Positions 43,578 through 53,813 are shown, counted from the first letter of the stretch. The stretch is DNA of 64,000 nucleotides from Ottowia flava (GCF_042680565.1 NZ_JBHUEJ010000002.1:1-64000); one strand, 5' to 3'. Numbers and translations: made by a program. Notes: generated by a model not told the origin, from the letters alone.

Positions 43578-45287
43578 TCAGCCCGCGGCGCCTTCCACCA
43601 GCAGCCTCACCCGCCGCACGCCCTGCCATTCATCCGTCTCCAGCCGAAAGGCTAGGTGCGCGCGCGGTGGCAGCGGCTCGGTGTGACCAAACCAGATGCC
43701 GTCGACGGGCTGGCCCTGGTGGCGCAGCTTCAGCGCCAGGTGGCGCTCGCCCACAAGGCGTTGGCTAATGATCTCGACTTCCTCGCTGAACACCGGCGGC
43801 GCAAAGCCCTGGCCCCAGACGGCCTGGTGCAGCGTATCCACCACGTCGGCGCGGCGGTATTCGGGCGGCAGTGGCCCATCGGTTTCGATGCGGCGCGTCA
43901 GCGTCGCTTCGTCCAGCCATTCGGCGGCGACCTGCTGCAGGGCCTGATCGAAGGTGTCGAAGTGCTCTTCGGCGATGGTGCAGCCGGCCGCCATGGCATG
44001 GCCGCCAAACTTCAGCAGCACGCCGGGGTGGCGCTTGGCCACCAGGTCCAGCGCGTCGCGCAGATGAAAGCCGGCGATCGAGCGGCCCGAGCCCTTCAGT
44101 TCATGCTCGTGCCCCGGCGCGGCACTGGCGGCGAACACGAAGGTCGGGCGGTGCAGCTTGTCCTTCAGGCGCGCGGCCACGATGCCGACGACGCCTTCGT
44201 GGAAGTCCGGGTCGTAGACCGCCAGGGCGGACGGCGGTGCTTCGCTGTCGTCGAACAGGCCTTCGGCGATCTCCATCGCCTGGTCGCGCATGCCGCCTTC
44301 GATCTCGCGGCGTTCGCGGTTGATGGCGTCCAGCTGGCGCGCCAGTTCGTCAGCGCGCGCGGCGTCGTCGGTGCGCAGCAGCTCGATGCCCAGCGTCATG
44401 TCGGCCAGGCGCCCGGCGGCGTTGATGCGCGGGCCCAGTGCAAAGCCAAAATCGAAGGTGGTGGCCTTGGGATAAGCGCGGCCAGCTACCGAAAACAGAG
44501 CATTCATGCCCGCCGGCAGCTGCCCGCCGCGGATGCGCTTCAGCCCTTGCGCGACCAGGCGGCGGTTGTTGGCGTCCAGCCGCACGACGTCGGCGACGGT
44601 GCCCAGGGCGACCAGGGGCAGCAAGGTATCAAGCTTCGGTTGCTGACCGTCTGGCCATACGCCCCGCGCCCGCAGCTCGGCCCGCAGCGCCATGAGCACG
44701 TAGAACATCACGCCCACACCGGCCAGCGACTTGCTGTCGAAACCGCAACCCGGCTGGTTGGGGTTGACGATGACGTCGGCGCTGGGCAGTTCTTCGCCCG
44801 GCAGGTGGTGGTCGGTCACCAGCACTTTCAGGCCCAGCGCCTGCGCGCGCGCCACGCCGGCCACGCTGGCGATGCCGTTGTCGACGGTGACCAGCACCTG
44901 CGCGCCGGTGGCGGCCACGCGCTCGGCGATCGGCGGCGTGAGGCCGTAGCCATCCACCACGCGGTCGGGCACCAGATAGCCGACGTTGTCAGCGCCCAGC
45001 AGCGCCAGCCCGCGCAGGCCCACGGCGCAGGCGGTGGCGCCGTCGCAGTCGTAGTCGGCCACGATGCAGATGCGCTCGCCCGCGGCGATGGCGTCGGCCA
45101 GCAGCACGGCGGCTTCGTGTGCGCCCTTCAGGCCGGTGGGCGGCAGCAGGCGCGCCAGGCCCTCGTCCAGATCGTCCTGCGTGCTCACGCCGCGCGCGGC
45201 GAACAGGCGCGCCAGCAGCGGGTGCACGCCCGCCTGCTCCAGCGCCCAGGCGGCGCGTGGCGGTACTTCACGTACTTCAATTTTCAT
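43578..45287 (-). CDS. recJ: Single-stranded-DNA-specific exonuclease RecJ
   Basis: A 569-residue 5'-3' ssDNA exonuclease of the DHH family. Motifs are VADYDCDGATACAVGLRG (motif I, near 77), VTVDNG, VTDHHLPGE (DHH motif), GAGHYP-like GHAMAAGCTIAEEHF, and the C-terminal OB region. The ATG overlaps the upstream gene stop (ATGA on the minus strand). The overlap itself lies in a hairpin repeat copy. Confidence 0.95.
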   Translation of the reverse strand: MKIEVREVPPRAAWALEQAGVHPLLARLFAARGVSTQDDLDEGLARLLPPTGLKGAHEAAVLLADAIAAGERICIVADYDCDGATACAVGLRGLALLGADNVGYLVPDRVVDGYGLTPPIAERVAATGAQVLVTVDNGIASVAGVARAQALGLKVLVTDHHLPGEELPSADVIVNPNQPGCGFDSKSLAGVGVMFYVLMALRAELRARGVWPDGQQPKLDTLLPLVALGTVADVVRLDANNRRLVAQGLKRIRGGQLPAGMNALFSVAGRAYPKATTFDFGFALGPRINAAGRLADMTLGIELLRTDDAARADELARQLDAINRERREIEGGMRDQAMEIAEGLFDDSEAPPSALAVYDPDFHEGVVGIVAARLKDKLHRPTFVFAASAAPGHEHELKGSGRSIAGFHLRDALDLVAKRHPGVLLKFGGHAMAAGCTIAEEHFDTFDQALQQVAAEWLDEATLTRRIETDGPLPPEYRRADVVDTLHQAVWGQGFAPPVFSEEVEIISQRLVGERHLALKLRHQGQPVDGIWFGHTEPLPPRAHLAFRLETDEWQGVRRVRLLVEGAAG

Positions 45288-46264
45288 AGCTGCTTGCGCA
45301 ATTCCATCAAGGTCGGGCGGCCGAAAAGGCTTGAAACTCTGGACCAGAGGCCGCTGCCGGACGGGGCGAGCGTCACGGCGCGTTCGGGCCCGCTCAGCGT
45401 CAGCTGCACCGGCACCCCGGCGCGCAGCGAGGCCAGCAGCTCGGCCGCCTCGCCCCGGTCGATCGCCTGCCAGGCGGCGGCTTGGGTGGCGGGGTCCTGC
45501 GCGGCAGCGCCTTGCGACAGCTGCGGTGCCACGCGCACGCCGGGCGCGGGTGGCAGCGGCGCGTCCAGCGCGCCCGCGCCGTGCACCCAGACGGCGTTGA
45601 TCGGCCAGCGCCGTGCCGCTTCGCGCACCTGGCTGACGGGGTGGGTGGCCAGCACCATTTCAAGCTCGCTCAGCAGCCGGGCCAGCTGGCGTTGCTGCGC
45701 CGGGTCGTCGGCGCGCGCCAGTTCGGTGCGGGTCAGCAGGCGGCCGGCGGCGCGTTCGGGGGCGGGGGCGAACAGGTGGCGCAGCAGTTCGCCTTGGGCC
45801 AGCCAGGCGCCGGGGAAGGCGTGGCGCAGCGTCAGGCCGTCGTCGGTCAGCAGCGGCGCGACCGCGGCCATCAACTGCTCGGATTCTTCGGCGCTCAGCT
45901 CCAGCTGGTCCAGCCCGATCAGCTGCACGTCGTCCATGCCCATCTGCAGGTGGGCCGGGCGCAACCAGGCGCAGGGCGTGCCCACCGTGCCGCTTTCAAA
46001 CGCGGCCCAGGGCAGGCGGCCGGGCTCGCCGGGCAGGCCGTTGGCGCGGGCGACCGCCAGGGCGTGCGGCGTTTCCGGGCTGCCTTCGTCGCAGGTCAGG
46101 GTGTGGGTCGGGCGCAGGCGCGCCAGCAGCGCGTCCAGGTTGGGCAGCGGTGGCAGGGGCGGCGCGTCGGCGTCCGCAAGCTGGGGCAGCGGCGCCGCAT
46201 CGGCGATCAGCAGATGCCGCAGCGGGGCGGGTGCCGCCTGGGAGTCGGGTGAGTAAGCAGACAT
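45284..46264 (-). CDS. Uncharacterised protein coupled to RecJ
   Basis: A 326-residue Ala/Leu-rich soluble protein. Segments such as LRPAHLQMGMDDVQLIGLDQLELSAEE and RRWPINAVWVHGAGAL recall the uncharacterised COG4255-type family found beside recJ in betaproteobacteria; some members carry misleading phosphoglycerate mutase names. No catalytic motif is recognised. The ATG at 46264 was chosen; a TTG 18 nt upstream is possible. Its stop overlaps recJ (ATGA). The last residues (ELRKQL) come from the hairpin repeat. Confidence 0.7.
   Translation of the reverse strand: MSAYSPDSQAAPAPLRHLLIADAAPLPQLADADAPPLPPLPNLDALLARLRPTHTLTCDEGSPETPHALAVARANGLPGEPGRLPWAAFESGTVGTPCAWLRPAHLQMGMDDVQLIGLDQLELSAEESEQLMAAVAPLLTDDGLTLRHAFPGAWLAQGELLRHLFAPAPERAAGRLLTRTELARADDPAQQRQLARLLSELEMVLATHPVSQVREAARRWPINAVWVHGAGALDAPLPPAPGVRVAPQLSQGAAAQDPATQAAAWQAIDRGEAAELLASLRAGVPVQLTLSGPERAVTLAPSGSGLWSRVSSLFGRPTLMELRKQL
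45286..45305 (-). repeat. GCTAT-hairpin repeat, copy 13 (at the recJ start)
   Basis: ATAGCTGCTTGCGCAATTCC. It covers the end of the upstream gene and abuts the recJ ATG, so the coupling site lies within the repeat. Confidence 0.65.
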
Positions 46265-46339
46265 CACGAGCGTATTGTCCAAGATGCCACAATGCGTGCT
46301 TCGCCCCGAGGGGCAGCTGTCGAATCCACTGCGCCCCTG

Positions 46340-47600
46340 ATGTCTTCATCCTCAGGCCTGCCCTACGAAATGCGCCTTGGCTGGCGCTACACCCGCGCCG
46401 GTCGCGCCACCCGGCGCAACGGTTTCATCTCCTTCATCTCTGCCGCGTCCATGCTGGGCATTGCGCTGGGCGTGGCCGCGCTGATCGTCGTGCTGAGCGT
46501 GATGAACGGCTTTCGCAAGGACGTCACCGGCCGCATGCTGAGCGTGATTTCGCACGTCGAAGTGTTTTCGCCCGACGGCGGCGCGCTGCCCGACCCGCAG
46601 CGCACGCTGAACGAGGTGCGCGCCAACTCCGAGGTGGTGGGCGCCGCCCCCTTCATCGGTGCGCAGGGCCTGCTGGCGCGCGGTGAAAACATGCAGGGCG
46701 CGATCGTGCGCGGCATCGACCCGGCGCTGGAGCCCGCCGTGACCGACGTGGCCGCGCAGCTGAAGGACACGGCGCTTAAAGCATTGGTGCCGGGGCAGTT
46801 CGGCATCCTGCTGGGCAGCGATCTGGCGCGCAAGCTGGGCGTGATGACGGGCGATCAGGTCACGCTGATTGCGCCCAGCGGCCAGGTCACGCCAGCCGGG
46901 GTGGTGCCGCGCCTCAAGCAGATGACGGTGGTCGGCACCTTCAGCAGCGGGCACTACGAATACGACTCGGCCCTGGCCATGCTGCACGTTCAAGATGCGG
47001 CGCGCATCTTCCGCCTGGAAGGGCCGACCGGCATCCGCATCAAGCTGCGCGATCTGAACCAGGCGCGCGAGGTGGCCCAACAGCTGGCCGGCAGCCTGAG
47101 CGGGCACCTGCTGCTGCTGGACTGGACGCGCCAGAACCGCACCTGGTTCGCCGCCGTGCAGCTGGAAAAACGCATGATGTTCATCATCCTCACGCTGATC
47201 GTGGCGGTGGCGGCCTTTAACCTGGTCAGCACGCTGGTGATGACGGTGCAGGACAAGCGCGCCGACATCGCCATCCTGCGCACGCTGGGCGCCAGCCCGG
47301 GCAGCATCATGAAGATCTTCGTGGTGCAGGGCGCGCTGGTCGGCGTGATCGGCACGCTGGGCGGGCTGGCGCTGGGCCTGTTGATCGCCTTCAACATCGA
47401 CGTGATCGTGCCCGCGCTGGAAAAGCTGTTCCACGCCAGCTTCCTGCCCAAAGAGGTCTATCTGATCAACAAGATGCCCAGCGACCCGCAGGCCGGCGAC
47501 ATCGTGCCGATCGCCATCATCTCGCTGCTGCTGTCCTTCGTCGCCACGCTGTACCCGAGCTGGCGCGCCAGCCGGGTGAACCCCGCCGAGGCACTGCGTT

Positions 47601-47608
<8 letters not shown>
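46340..47608 (+). CDS. lolC: Lipoprotein-releasing ABC transporter permease LolC/E
   Basis: A 422-residue inner-membrane protein with four helices. The N-terminal helix (SFISAASMLGIALGVAALIVVLSVMNGF) and the FtsX-like C-terminus (LIVAVAAFNLVSTLVMTVQDKRADIAILRTLG, then ...YPSWRASRVNPAEALRYE) are classic. It releases outer-membrane lipoproteins to LolA. The ATG at 46340 begins the conserved part. The lolD gene overlaps its end by 8 nt, and no separate lolE is present, so a homodimeric LolF-type permease is likely. Confidence 0.93.
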
Positions 47609-48341
<733 letters not shown>

Positions 48342-48446
48342 GCGCCGCCCGCCGGTCGCTGCACCGAGGTGACCACGCTGCGGTGAAACTTGGTGACAAT
48401 GCCAGGACCGCCTGACGGCCCCCGTGACCTGCCCGCGAGGACACCC

Positions 48447-48701
48447 ATGCTTCAACTGCGCCCCAACTGCGAATGCTGCAACCGCGACCTGCCGCCCGAA
48501 TCGGCCGACGCGCGCATCTGCTCGTTTGAATGCACGTTCTGCGCCGACTGCGCGGGAAGCCGGCTGAACGGCCGTTGTCCCAACTGCGGCGGCGAGCTGG
48601 TGGCGCGCCCGCGCCGCCCGGCGGACAAACTGGCGCGCTTTCCGGCGTCGACCGAGCGCGTGTTCAAGCCGCAAGGCTGCGCCGTCAGCACCGCCGGGTG
48701 A
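48447..48701 (+). CDS. DUF1272 zinc-ribbon-like protein
   Basis: An 84-residue protein with many cysteines: CECCNRDLPPESADARICSF, CTFCADC and RCPNCGGELV. The pattern is that of DUF1272, probably binding zinc in two ribbons. The first residues MLQLRPNCE are typical. Function is unknown; it may be a small regulator or a nucleic-acid/protein interaction module. GCGAGG lies upstream of the ATG. Confidence 0.88.
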   Translation: MLQLRPNCECCNRDLPPESADARICSFECTFCADCAGSRLNGRCPNCGGELVARPRRPADKLARFPASTERVFKPQGCAVSTAG

Positions 48702-48730
48702 CTCACCCGGTCCCTATCAAGGAAGCCCAG

Positions 48731-49183
48731 ATGGCACCACGCCCAACTTTCCACACCGCTATCGCGCTGTTGTTCGCGCTGACACTGGCGGCATGCACGA
48801 CCGGCCCGTCCAAGCCGCCCAGCGCACCACCCGCCTCGCCCGCGCCCGCGCCGCCCGCACCGGTCATCCTGGCGCCAGCGCCGCCGCCCGTGGCCCAGCC
48901 TGCGCCCATCCTGGTCCCCGTGCCGCTGCCGCCCTTGCTGCACAAGCGCACGCAGTCGGCGCTGCGCCTGCAGCCGCAGCAGATCTACACGCTGAACTAC
49001 GAGGGCAAGCGCGCCTTCTACGTGGTTGAAGGCTGCTGCGACCGCATGAACACCTTGCACGACGCCGCGGGCTATGCCCAGTGCGCGCCTTCGGGCGGCA
49101 TCACCGGCAAGGGCGACCGTCGCTGCCCCGCGCCGCTGCCGCCGCGCGATCAGATGCAGCTGGTGTGGGAGCGGGCGAAGTAG
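48731..49183 (+). CDS. Proline-rich lipoprotein of unknown function
   Basis: A 150-residue protein with a lipoprotein signal ending LAAC, then about 40 residues of Pro/Ala repeats (a flexible periplasmic stalk), and a small C-terminal domain with Cys pairs (VVEGCCDRMNT and YAQCAPSGG). It is probably anchored in the outer membrane, with the C-terminal domain facing the periplasm. No known family was recognised. It lies 29 nt after the DUF1272 gene. Confidence 0.72.
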   Translation: MAPRPTFHTAIALLFALTLAACTTGPSKPPSAPPASPAPAPPAPVILAPAPPPVAQPAPILVPVPLPPLLHKRTQSALRLQPQQIYTLNYEGKRAFYVVEGCCDRMNTLHDAAGYAQCAPSGGITGKGDRRCPAPLPPRDQMQLVWERAK

Positions 49184-49236
49184 CGCGCGGCTGAGCGGCG
49201 GTGGCGGGCGCTGTGCTCGCGCTGGTCGATTCAGTC

Positions 49237-49279
49237 GCTGCGAAGTTGATAGCTGTCTGCGCAGGTGGTTGTAGGGCTG
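49237..49279 (-). repeat. GCTAT-hairpin repeat, copy 15
   Basis: GCTGCGAAGTTGATAGC, then TGTCTGCGCAGGTGGTTGTA and GGGCT: one of the most complete right halves. It lies between the Pro-rich lipoprotein and VWA genes, which converge. Confidence 0.75.
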
Positions 49280-49344
49280 AAGCCAGATAAGACGTCAAAC
49301 CACCCACGGTGCCACACACCGCCGGGTACGCGGCCATCGCCGCT

Positions 49345-50433
49345 TCACAGCACCCGGTTGAACCACCACATCGACAGCCCGCCCGCCAGCAGCGCCAGCA
49401 AAGCGCCCGCCAGGGCGAACAGCGCCGAAACCTCGGTTTCCTTCTTCTCGAGCGTCAGCCGGCTCGACAGGTTCTGGTAGACCTTCTGCAGGTCCTGCGC
49501 CGTGCCCGCGTAGTAGTACTCGGCGGCGGTTTTCTGGGCGATGGCCTTGAGCGTTTCCTCGTCCAGCCGCACACGCATCGACCAGCCTTCAAAGCCGATG
49601 GTTTCTCCGTCCACCGTGCCGATGCCCACCGTGTAGACCTTCACGCCGCGGTCCGCCGCCATCTTGGCGGCTTCGACGGGGTCGACGCCGGTGGTGCGCT
49701 GTCCGTCGGTCAGCATGATGATCGCGGCGGACGTGAAGGAGCCGGGCGGCACCGGGATGAATTCCTTGGCTGTGGGCGGTGCCTGGTCGAGCGAGCGGCC
49801 CATCGCGCGTGCGCGGTCGAAGCTGAGCTGCTGCAGCTCGATCCCCGCGTTGGGGAACAGCGTGGCCAGCGAGATGACGATGGCGTTGCCCGTGGCCGTG
49901 GCGCGCTGCAGCTGAAAGCGGTCGATGGCGGTGACCAGGTCGTCGCGGTTCAGCGTGGGCAACTGGGCCACCTGGGCCGAGCCCGCGAAGGCGACCACGC
50001 CCACCTTCACGTCGCGCGGCAGGTCTTTCAGAAACGCCTTCGCGGCGTTTTGTGCAGCGACCAGACGGTTGGGCTCCACGTCGGTGGCGCGCATGCTGCC
50101 GGACACGTCCATGGCCAGGATGATGGTCTGCTGGTTGGAGGGCAGGGCCACCACGGCCACGGGCCGCGCGCTGGCGAGGATCAGCGCGGTGAGCGCGGCC
50201 AGCATCAGCAAGGGCGGCACATGGCGGCGCCAGCCCGGGCGCCCGGCGGCTTCCTTGACGATGGCCAGGCTGGCGTATCGCACCGCCAGCTTCTTCTTAC
50301 GCCGCTGCAGCCACACATACAGCAGCACCAGCAGCGGCAGCAACAGCAGCAGCCACAGAAATTGCGGCCACAGGAAGTTGGGCTGCGGCAGACCGGCAGG
50401 CCAGGTGAGTTGGGCGGGCCACGTCAACTTCAT
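49345..50433 (-). CDS. VWA-domain protein (BatA-like)
   Basis: A 362-residue inner-membrane protein. Two helices near the N-terminus (about 25-42 and 70-85) precede a VWA domain with the MIDAS motif DVSGSM (about 108), and a C-terminal helix anchors it. This is the BatA/BatB form of the aerotolerance-type cluster. It starts 3 nt after the DUF58 stop, so the two are co-translated. It likely acts with the MoxR ATPase as a chaperone-like module for periplasmic or membrane assembly. Confidence 0.9.
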   Translation of the reverse strand: MKLTWPAQLTWPAGLPQPNFLWPQFLWLLLLLPLLVLLYVWLQRRKKKLAVRYASLAIVKEAAGRPGWRRHVPPLLMLAALTALILASARPVAVVALPSNQQTIILAMDVSGSMRATDVEPNRLVAAQNAAKAFLKDLPRDVKVGVVAFAGSAQVAQLPTLNRDDLVTAIDRFQLQRATATGNAIVISLATLFPNAGIELQQLSFDRARAMGRSLDQAPPTAKEFIPVPPGSFTSAAIIMLTDGQRTTGVDPVEAAKMAADRGVKVYTVGIGTVDGETIGFEGWSMRVRLDEETLKAIAQKTAAEYYYAGTAQDLQKVYQNLSSRLTLEKKETEVSALFALAGALLALLAGGLSMWWFNRVL

Positions 50434-50436
50434 GGG

Positions 50437-51483
50437 TCAATGCCTCGTGGCCGCATTGTCGCGCGTTCGCCGCGCCGTGTGCAGGTGCTGCGGCAGGCCG
50501 CCCCCGGCCGATGATCGGGTGCGCTGGCGGCGCAGTTCGGCAAAGCGCATCACGGCGTTGGTCAGGTCGTCTTCGGTGGACAGCTCGAGCGTGTCGACGC
50601 CCGCCTGCGCCAGTGCGGCGCGCAGCGCGTCCTCGCGCTCGGCGGCGATGGCGGCAAAGCGGCGTCGGAAGGCCGGGTCGTGCGTGTCCACCAGCATGGC
50701 TTCGCCGGTTTCAGCGTCGCGCAGGGTGATGAGACCCAGGTCGGGCAGCGCCAGCTCCAGCGGGTCGGTCAGGCGCACGGCGACCACCTCGTGCCGCAGC
50801 GCCAGCTGCGCCAGCGGCTTTTCCCAGCCGGGTTCGCTGATGAAATCGGACACCACGAACACGGTCGAGCGACGCCGGATGCTGTTGGCCCCCGCCAGCA
50901 GCAAATCGGCCAGGCGCGTGGACCCGGCGCCCTCGGCGGTGGCAGGGCGGTTCTGGATGCTGTGCAGCAGGTGCAGCACGTGCTGGCGCCCGCTGCGTGC
51001 GGGCAGCAGGCGGTCCACGCCCGCGCCGTACAGCAGCGCGCCGACCCGGTTGCCCCGGCGCGTGAACAGGCGCGCCAGCACCGCCACGAACTCGGCCGAC
51101 ACATGGCGCTTGCGCTGCTGGCCAGAGCCGAAATCGACCGAAGGGCTCAAATCCAGCAAGAACCACGCCGCCATCTCGCGGTCTTCCGTGAAGACGCGCA
51201 CGTGGGGCGACTGCATGCGCGCCGTCACGTTCCAGTCGATGTGGCGCACGTCGTCGTGCAACTGGTACTCGCGCAGGTCGGCCAGGTCCAAGCCCGCGCC
51301 GCGCATCAGCGTGCGGTAGTCGCCCATCAGCAGGCCGTCCAGCCGCTTGAGCACCGTCCATTCCAGCCGCCGCAGCACGCGCTCGGCCTGACCGTGCACC
51401 GGCGCGGCGACGGCGCCCTCGCGCGACGGGTTAGGCACCGCGTGTGGCGCCGGGGCTGGAGGATGGCGGCGGAACCAGGCCAT
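50437..51483 (-). CDS. DUF58-domain protein
   Basis: A 348-residue cytoplasmic protein. GDYRTLMRGAGLDLADLREYQLHDDVRHIDWNVTARM is the DUF58 signature, with a degenerate VWA-like fold behind it. DUF58 proteins travel with MoxR ATPases and VWA proteins, as here. The ATG at 51483 was chosen as the first start past the intergenic repeat; a longer frame to 51627 would read through the repeat. Confidence 0.9.
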   Translation of the reverse strand: MAWFRRHPPAPAPHAVPNPSREGAVAAPVHGQAERVLRRLEWTVLKRLDGLLMGDYRTLMRGAGLDLADLREYQLHDDVRHIDWNVTARMQSPHVRVFTEDREMAAWFLLDLSPSVDFGSGQQRKRHVSAEFVAVLARLFTRRGNRVGALLYGAGVDRLLPARSGRQHVLHLLHSIQNRPATAEGAGSTRLADLLLAGANSIRRRSTVFVVSDFISEPGWEKPLAQLALRHEVVAVRLTDPLELALPDLGLITLRDAETGEAMLVDTHDPAFRRRFAAIAAEREDALRAALAQAGVDTLELSTEDDLTNAVMRFAELRRQRTRSSAGGGLPQHLHTARRTRDNAATRH

Positions 51484-51542
51484 GGTCAGCGCTCCCCCGC
51501 GCCTGGGCACCCACAGGACGGCCGTGAGGCGCGCAACCCCCG

Positions 51543-51634
51543 CCAGCAAAGGCCGTGGCCGGACCTGCGCCGGCCACTGGCCTTGTCCCCCTCCCATCGG
51601 AGAGGGGGAAGGCGCCGCAGGCGCCACAGGGGGA
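51543..51634 (-). repeat. Dispersed 92-bp repeat beside moxR, copy 1
   Basis: Begins CCAGCAAA, then GGACCTGCGCCGG, TTGTC, CCCTCCC-N-GGAGAGGGG and CAGGGGGAGC. It aligns along its whole length with 52755-52850. It lies in the moxR-DUF58 gap. Confidence 0.75.
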
Positions 51635-51643
51635 GCTTCCTGT

Positions 51644-52663
51644 TCACGCCGCCATCTTCTCGTGCGCCAGCGGTTTGGGCGGTGGCGGCACCTTGGCCAT
51701 GATGCGCAGCACGGCGTGGTCGGCCGACAGGCCTTCGGACAACGCCTCGTACGACAGCACCAGGCGATGGCGCAGCACGTCGGGCACCAGGTCGCTCATG
51801 TCTTCGGGCAGGGCGTAGGTGCGTCCGCGCATCATGGCGAGCGCCTTCGCACCCTGGATCAGGCCGATCGTGGCGCGCGGGCTGGCGCCGTAGCTGAGCA
51901 ACGGTGCCAGCTCCTTCAGACCGATGCTGGCCGGGGAGCGCGTGGCAGACACCAACTTCACCGCGTACTGCACCAGCGACGGGTCGACATACACCTGCTC
52001 GCACTGGCGCTGCAGGCTGGCCAACTGGTCCATGCTGGCCACCGCGCCCACGTCGATGCGCGGGCCGGTCACGCGCTGGGCGATGACAAACTCCTCTTCG
52101 TCCGTGGGGTAATCGACCAGCACCTTCATCATGAAGCGGTCGACCTGCGCCTCGGGCAGCGGGTAGGTGCCTTCGGTCTCGATCGGGTTCTGTGTGGCCA
52201 TCACCAGGAAGGGTTCGGGCACGAAATGCGTCTGCCCGGCAATGGTCACCTGGCGCTCCTGCATCACTTCCAGCAACGCACTTTGCACCTTGGCCGGCGC
52301 GCGGTTGATTTCGTCGGCCAGCAGCAGGTGGGTGAACACCGGGCCGAGCGCGGTGCTGAAGTCGCCCGTCTTCTGGTTGTAGATGCGCGTGCCCACCAGG
52401 TCGGCCGGCACCAGATCGGGCGTGAACTGCACACGCCGGAACTGCCCCTGCAGCACCTGCGCCAGCGTTTTCACCGTCAGCGTCTTGGCTAGGCCCGGCA
52501 CGCCTTCGACCAGCAGGTGCCCGCCCGCCAGCAGCGCGACCATCACGCGTTCAAGGAACCGGTCTTGCCCGACCACCACGCGCTTGACTTCGTAGAGGAT
52601 CTGCTCCATCAGCTCGGCCGTGCCGGGGTTGAGAGAAAAGCGGCTGTCATCGTTGCTGGTCAT
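51644..52663 (-). CDS. MoxR-family AAA+ ATPase
   Basis: A 339-residue AAA+ ATPase. The Walker A is GVPGLAKT (near 51) and Walker B LLADEINRAPAKVQSALLEVMQE, followed by sensor 1 ATQNPIETEGTYPLPEAQVDRF. MoxR ATPases act as chaperones for the VWA/DUF58 partners encoded downstream. The ATG at 52663 gives MTSNDDSRF; longer readings enter the upstream repeat. It is flanked on both sides by a dispersed repeat. Confidence 0.93.
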   Translation of the reverse strand: MTSNDDSRFSLNPGTAELMEQILYEVKRVVVGQDRFLERVMVALLAGGHLLVEGVPGLAKTLTVKTLAQVLQGQFRRVQFTPDLVPADLVGTRIYNQKTGDFSTALGPVFTHLLLADEINRAPAKVQSALLEVMQERQVTIAGQTHFVPEPFLVMATQNPIETEGTYPLPEAQVDRFMMKVLVDYPTDEEEFVIAQRVTGPRIDVGAVASMDQLASLQRQCEQVYVDPSLVQYAVKLVSATRSPASIGLKELAPLLSYGASPRATIGLIQGAKALAMMRGRTYALPEDMSDLVPDVLRHRLVLSYEALSEGLSADHAVLRIMAKVPPPPKPLAHEKMAA

Positions 52664-52754
52664 GCGCAGGCAGCTCCGAAAAAAGGAGTGAATAGAGAGG
52701 TGAGCGATGCTTCCGTCGTCCAATCCAAACCCTGCGCTTGCATGTGCGCACCGC

Positions 52755-52850
52755 CCAGCAAACGCCACGTCCGGACCTGTGCCGGGCGTCGGCGTTGTCT
52801 TCCCTCCCGCAGGAGAGGGGAAAAGGCGCGCAGCGACTCAGAGGGGTGCA
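52755..52850 (-). repeat. Dispersed 92-bp repeat beside moxR, copy 2
   Basis: CCCAGCAAA, CCGGACCTGTGCCGG, TTGTC, CCCTCCC-N-GGAGAGGGG and CAGAGGGGTGC. Same orientation as copy 1. It lies in the protease-moxR gap. Confidence 0.75.
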
Positions 52851-52853
52851 TTT

Positions 52854-53813
52854 TTAAAAAGGCGGTTGGCCCGCGGCCGCGGCCGCGTTTTCAATGGGCA
52901 CGGCAAAACCGATCCCCAGAAACGTCCGCGCCGACGTGGGATTGAGGATGGCGGTCACGATGCCGACGACCTGGCCATCCATGGTGACCAGCGGGCCACC
53001 GGAATTGCCGGGGTTCGCTGCGGCGTCGAACTGGATCAGGTTGCTCATCTGCTGGCCGCCTTCGGGCGAGCGGAAGGCGCGCTTCAGGCCCGACACCACG
53101 CCCGCCGACACCGACGGCCCGATGCCGAACGGAAAGCCGATCGCCACCACCTCGTCGCCCGGCACCAGATCGGACGTGGAACGCATGGTCGCGGCCTGCA
53201 GGTCGTCCGGCAGCTTCTGCGCGCGCAGCACGGCCAGATCGTTCTCGGGCTGGATGTTGACGATGCCGGCCGGGCTTTCCAGCCCGTCGGCGAAGGTGAC
53301 GGTGATGTTCTCTGCGCCCTGCACCACGTGCAGGTTGGTCAGGATCGTGCCGTTGTCGATGATGACCACGCCGGTGCCGATGCCCCGGCCCATCTCGGTA
53401 TGGCCCTTGCGGTCCTTGCGGCCGGGCAGCATGCCCTCAACGCGCACCAGGGACGGACCCACCGAAGCGGCCGCGCGCGCGGCCTGCGAAGGCAGCACCT
53501 TGTGGGTCAAGGTGTGCATCACGGCGGCGTTGATGTCGTCCTGCGTCAGCTTGCGCGGCGCGGTCTTGCCCCAGGGCATGACCTGCCACAGCAACGCCGC
53601 GCCCAGCAGCGCGATGGCCGCCCACAGCAGCGACGGATGGGCCAGCGCACGGATGAGGCGGGCGCGGCGGGTCGGCGCGGCAAGCGCAGGGGCGTCACTG
53701 ACCTGCGGCGCTGGTCCGGGCGCTGCACCGGCTGCGTCGGCCACTGGCTGACTGGCCGCTTCATCGGCGGCCGGACGGGTGGGGGAGCGGCTGTAGAGCG
53801 CAGGTCGACGCAT
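52854..53813 (-). CDS. HtrA-like serine protease without PDZ domain
   Basis: A 319-residue membrane-anchored trypsin-like protease. An Ala/Pro-rich N-terminus and a single helix (about 58-76) precede the protease domain. The catalytic triad is His in LTNLHVVQG, Asp in ENDLAVL and Ser in NPGNSGGPLV. There is no PDZ domain, unlike DegP/DegS. It probably trims or senses periplasmic proteins. The gene heads the minus-strand run into moxR. Confidence 0.9.
   Translation of the reverse strand: MRRPALYSRSPTRPAADEAASQPVADAAGAAPGPAPQVSDAPALAAPTRRARLIRALAHPSLLWAAIALLGAALLWQVMPWGKTAPRKLTQDDINAAVMHTLTHKVLPSQAARAAASVGPSLVRVEGMLPGRKDRKGHTEMGRGIGTGVVIIDNGTILTNLHVVQGAENITVTFADGLESPAGIVNIQPENDLAVLRAQKLPDDLQAATMRSTSDLVPGDEVVAIGFPFGIGPSVSAGVVSGLKRAFRSPEGGQQMSNLIQFDAAANPGNSGGPLVTMDGQVVGIVTAILNPTSARTFLGIGFAVPIENAAAAAGQPPF

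Noticed and set aside
45284..46264. Phosphoglycerate mutase annotation for the gene upstream of recJ
   Set aside because: No phosphohistidine RHG motif or alkaline-phosphatase-type metal sites are visible; left as uncharacterised.
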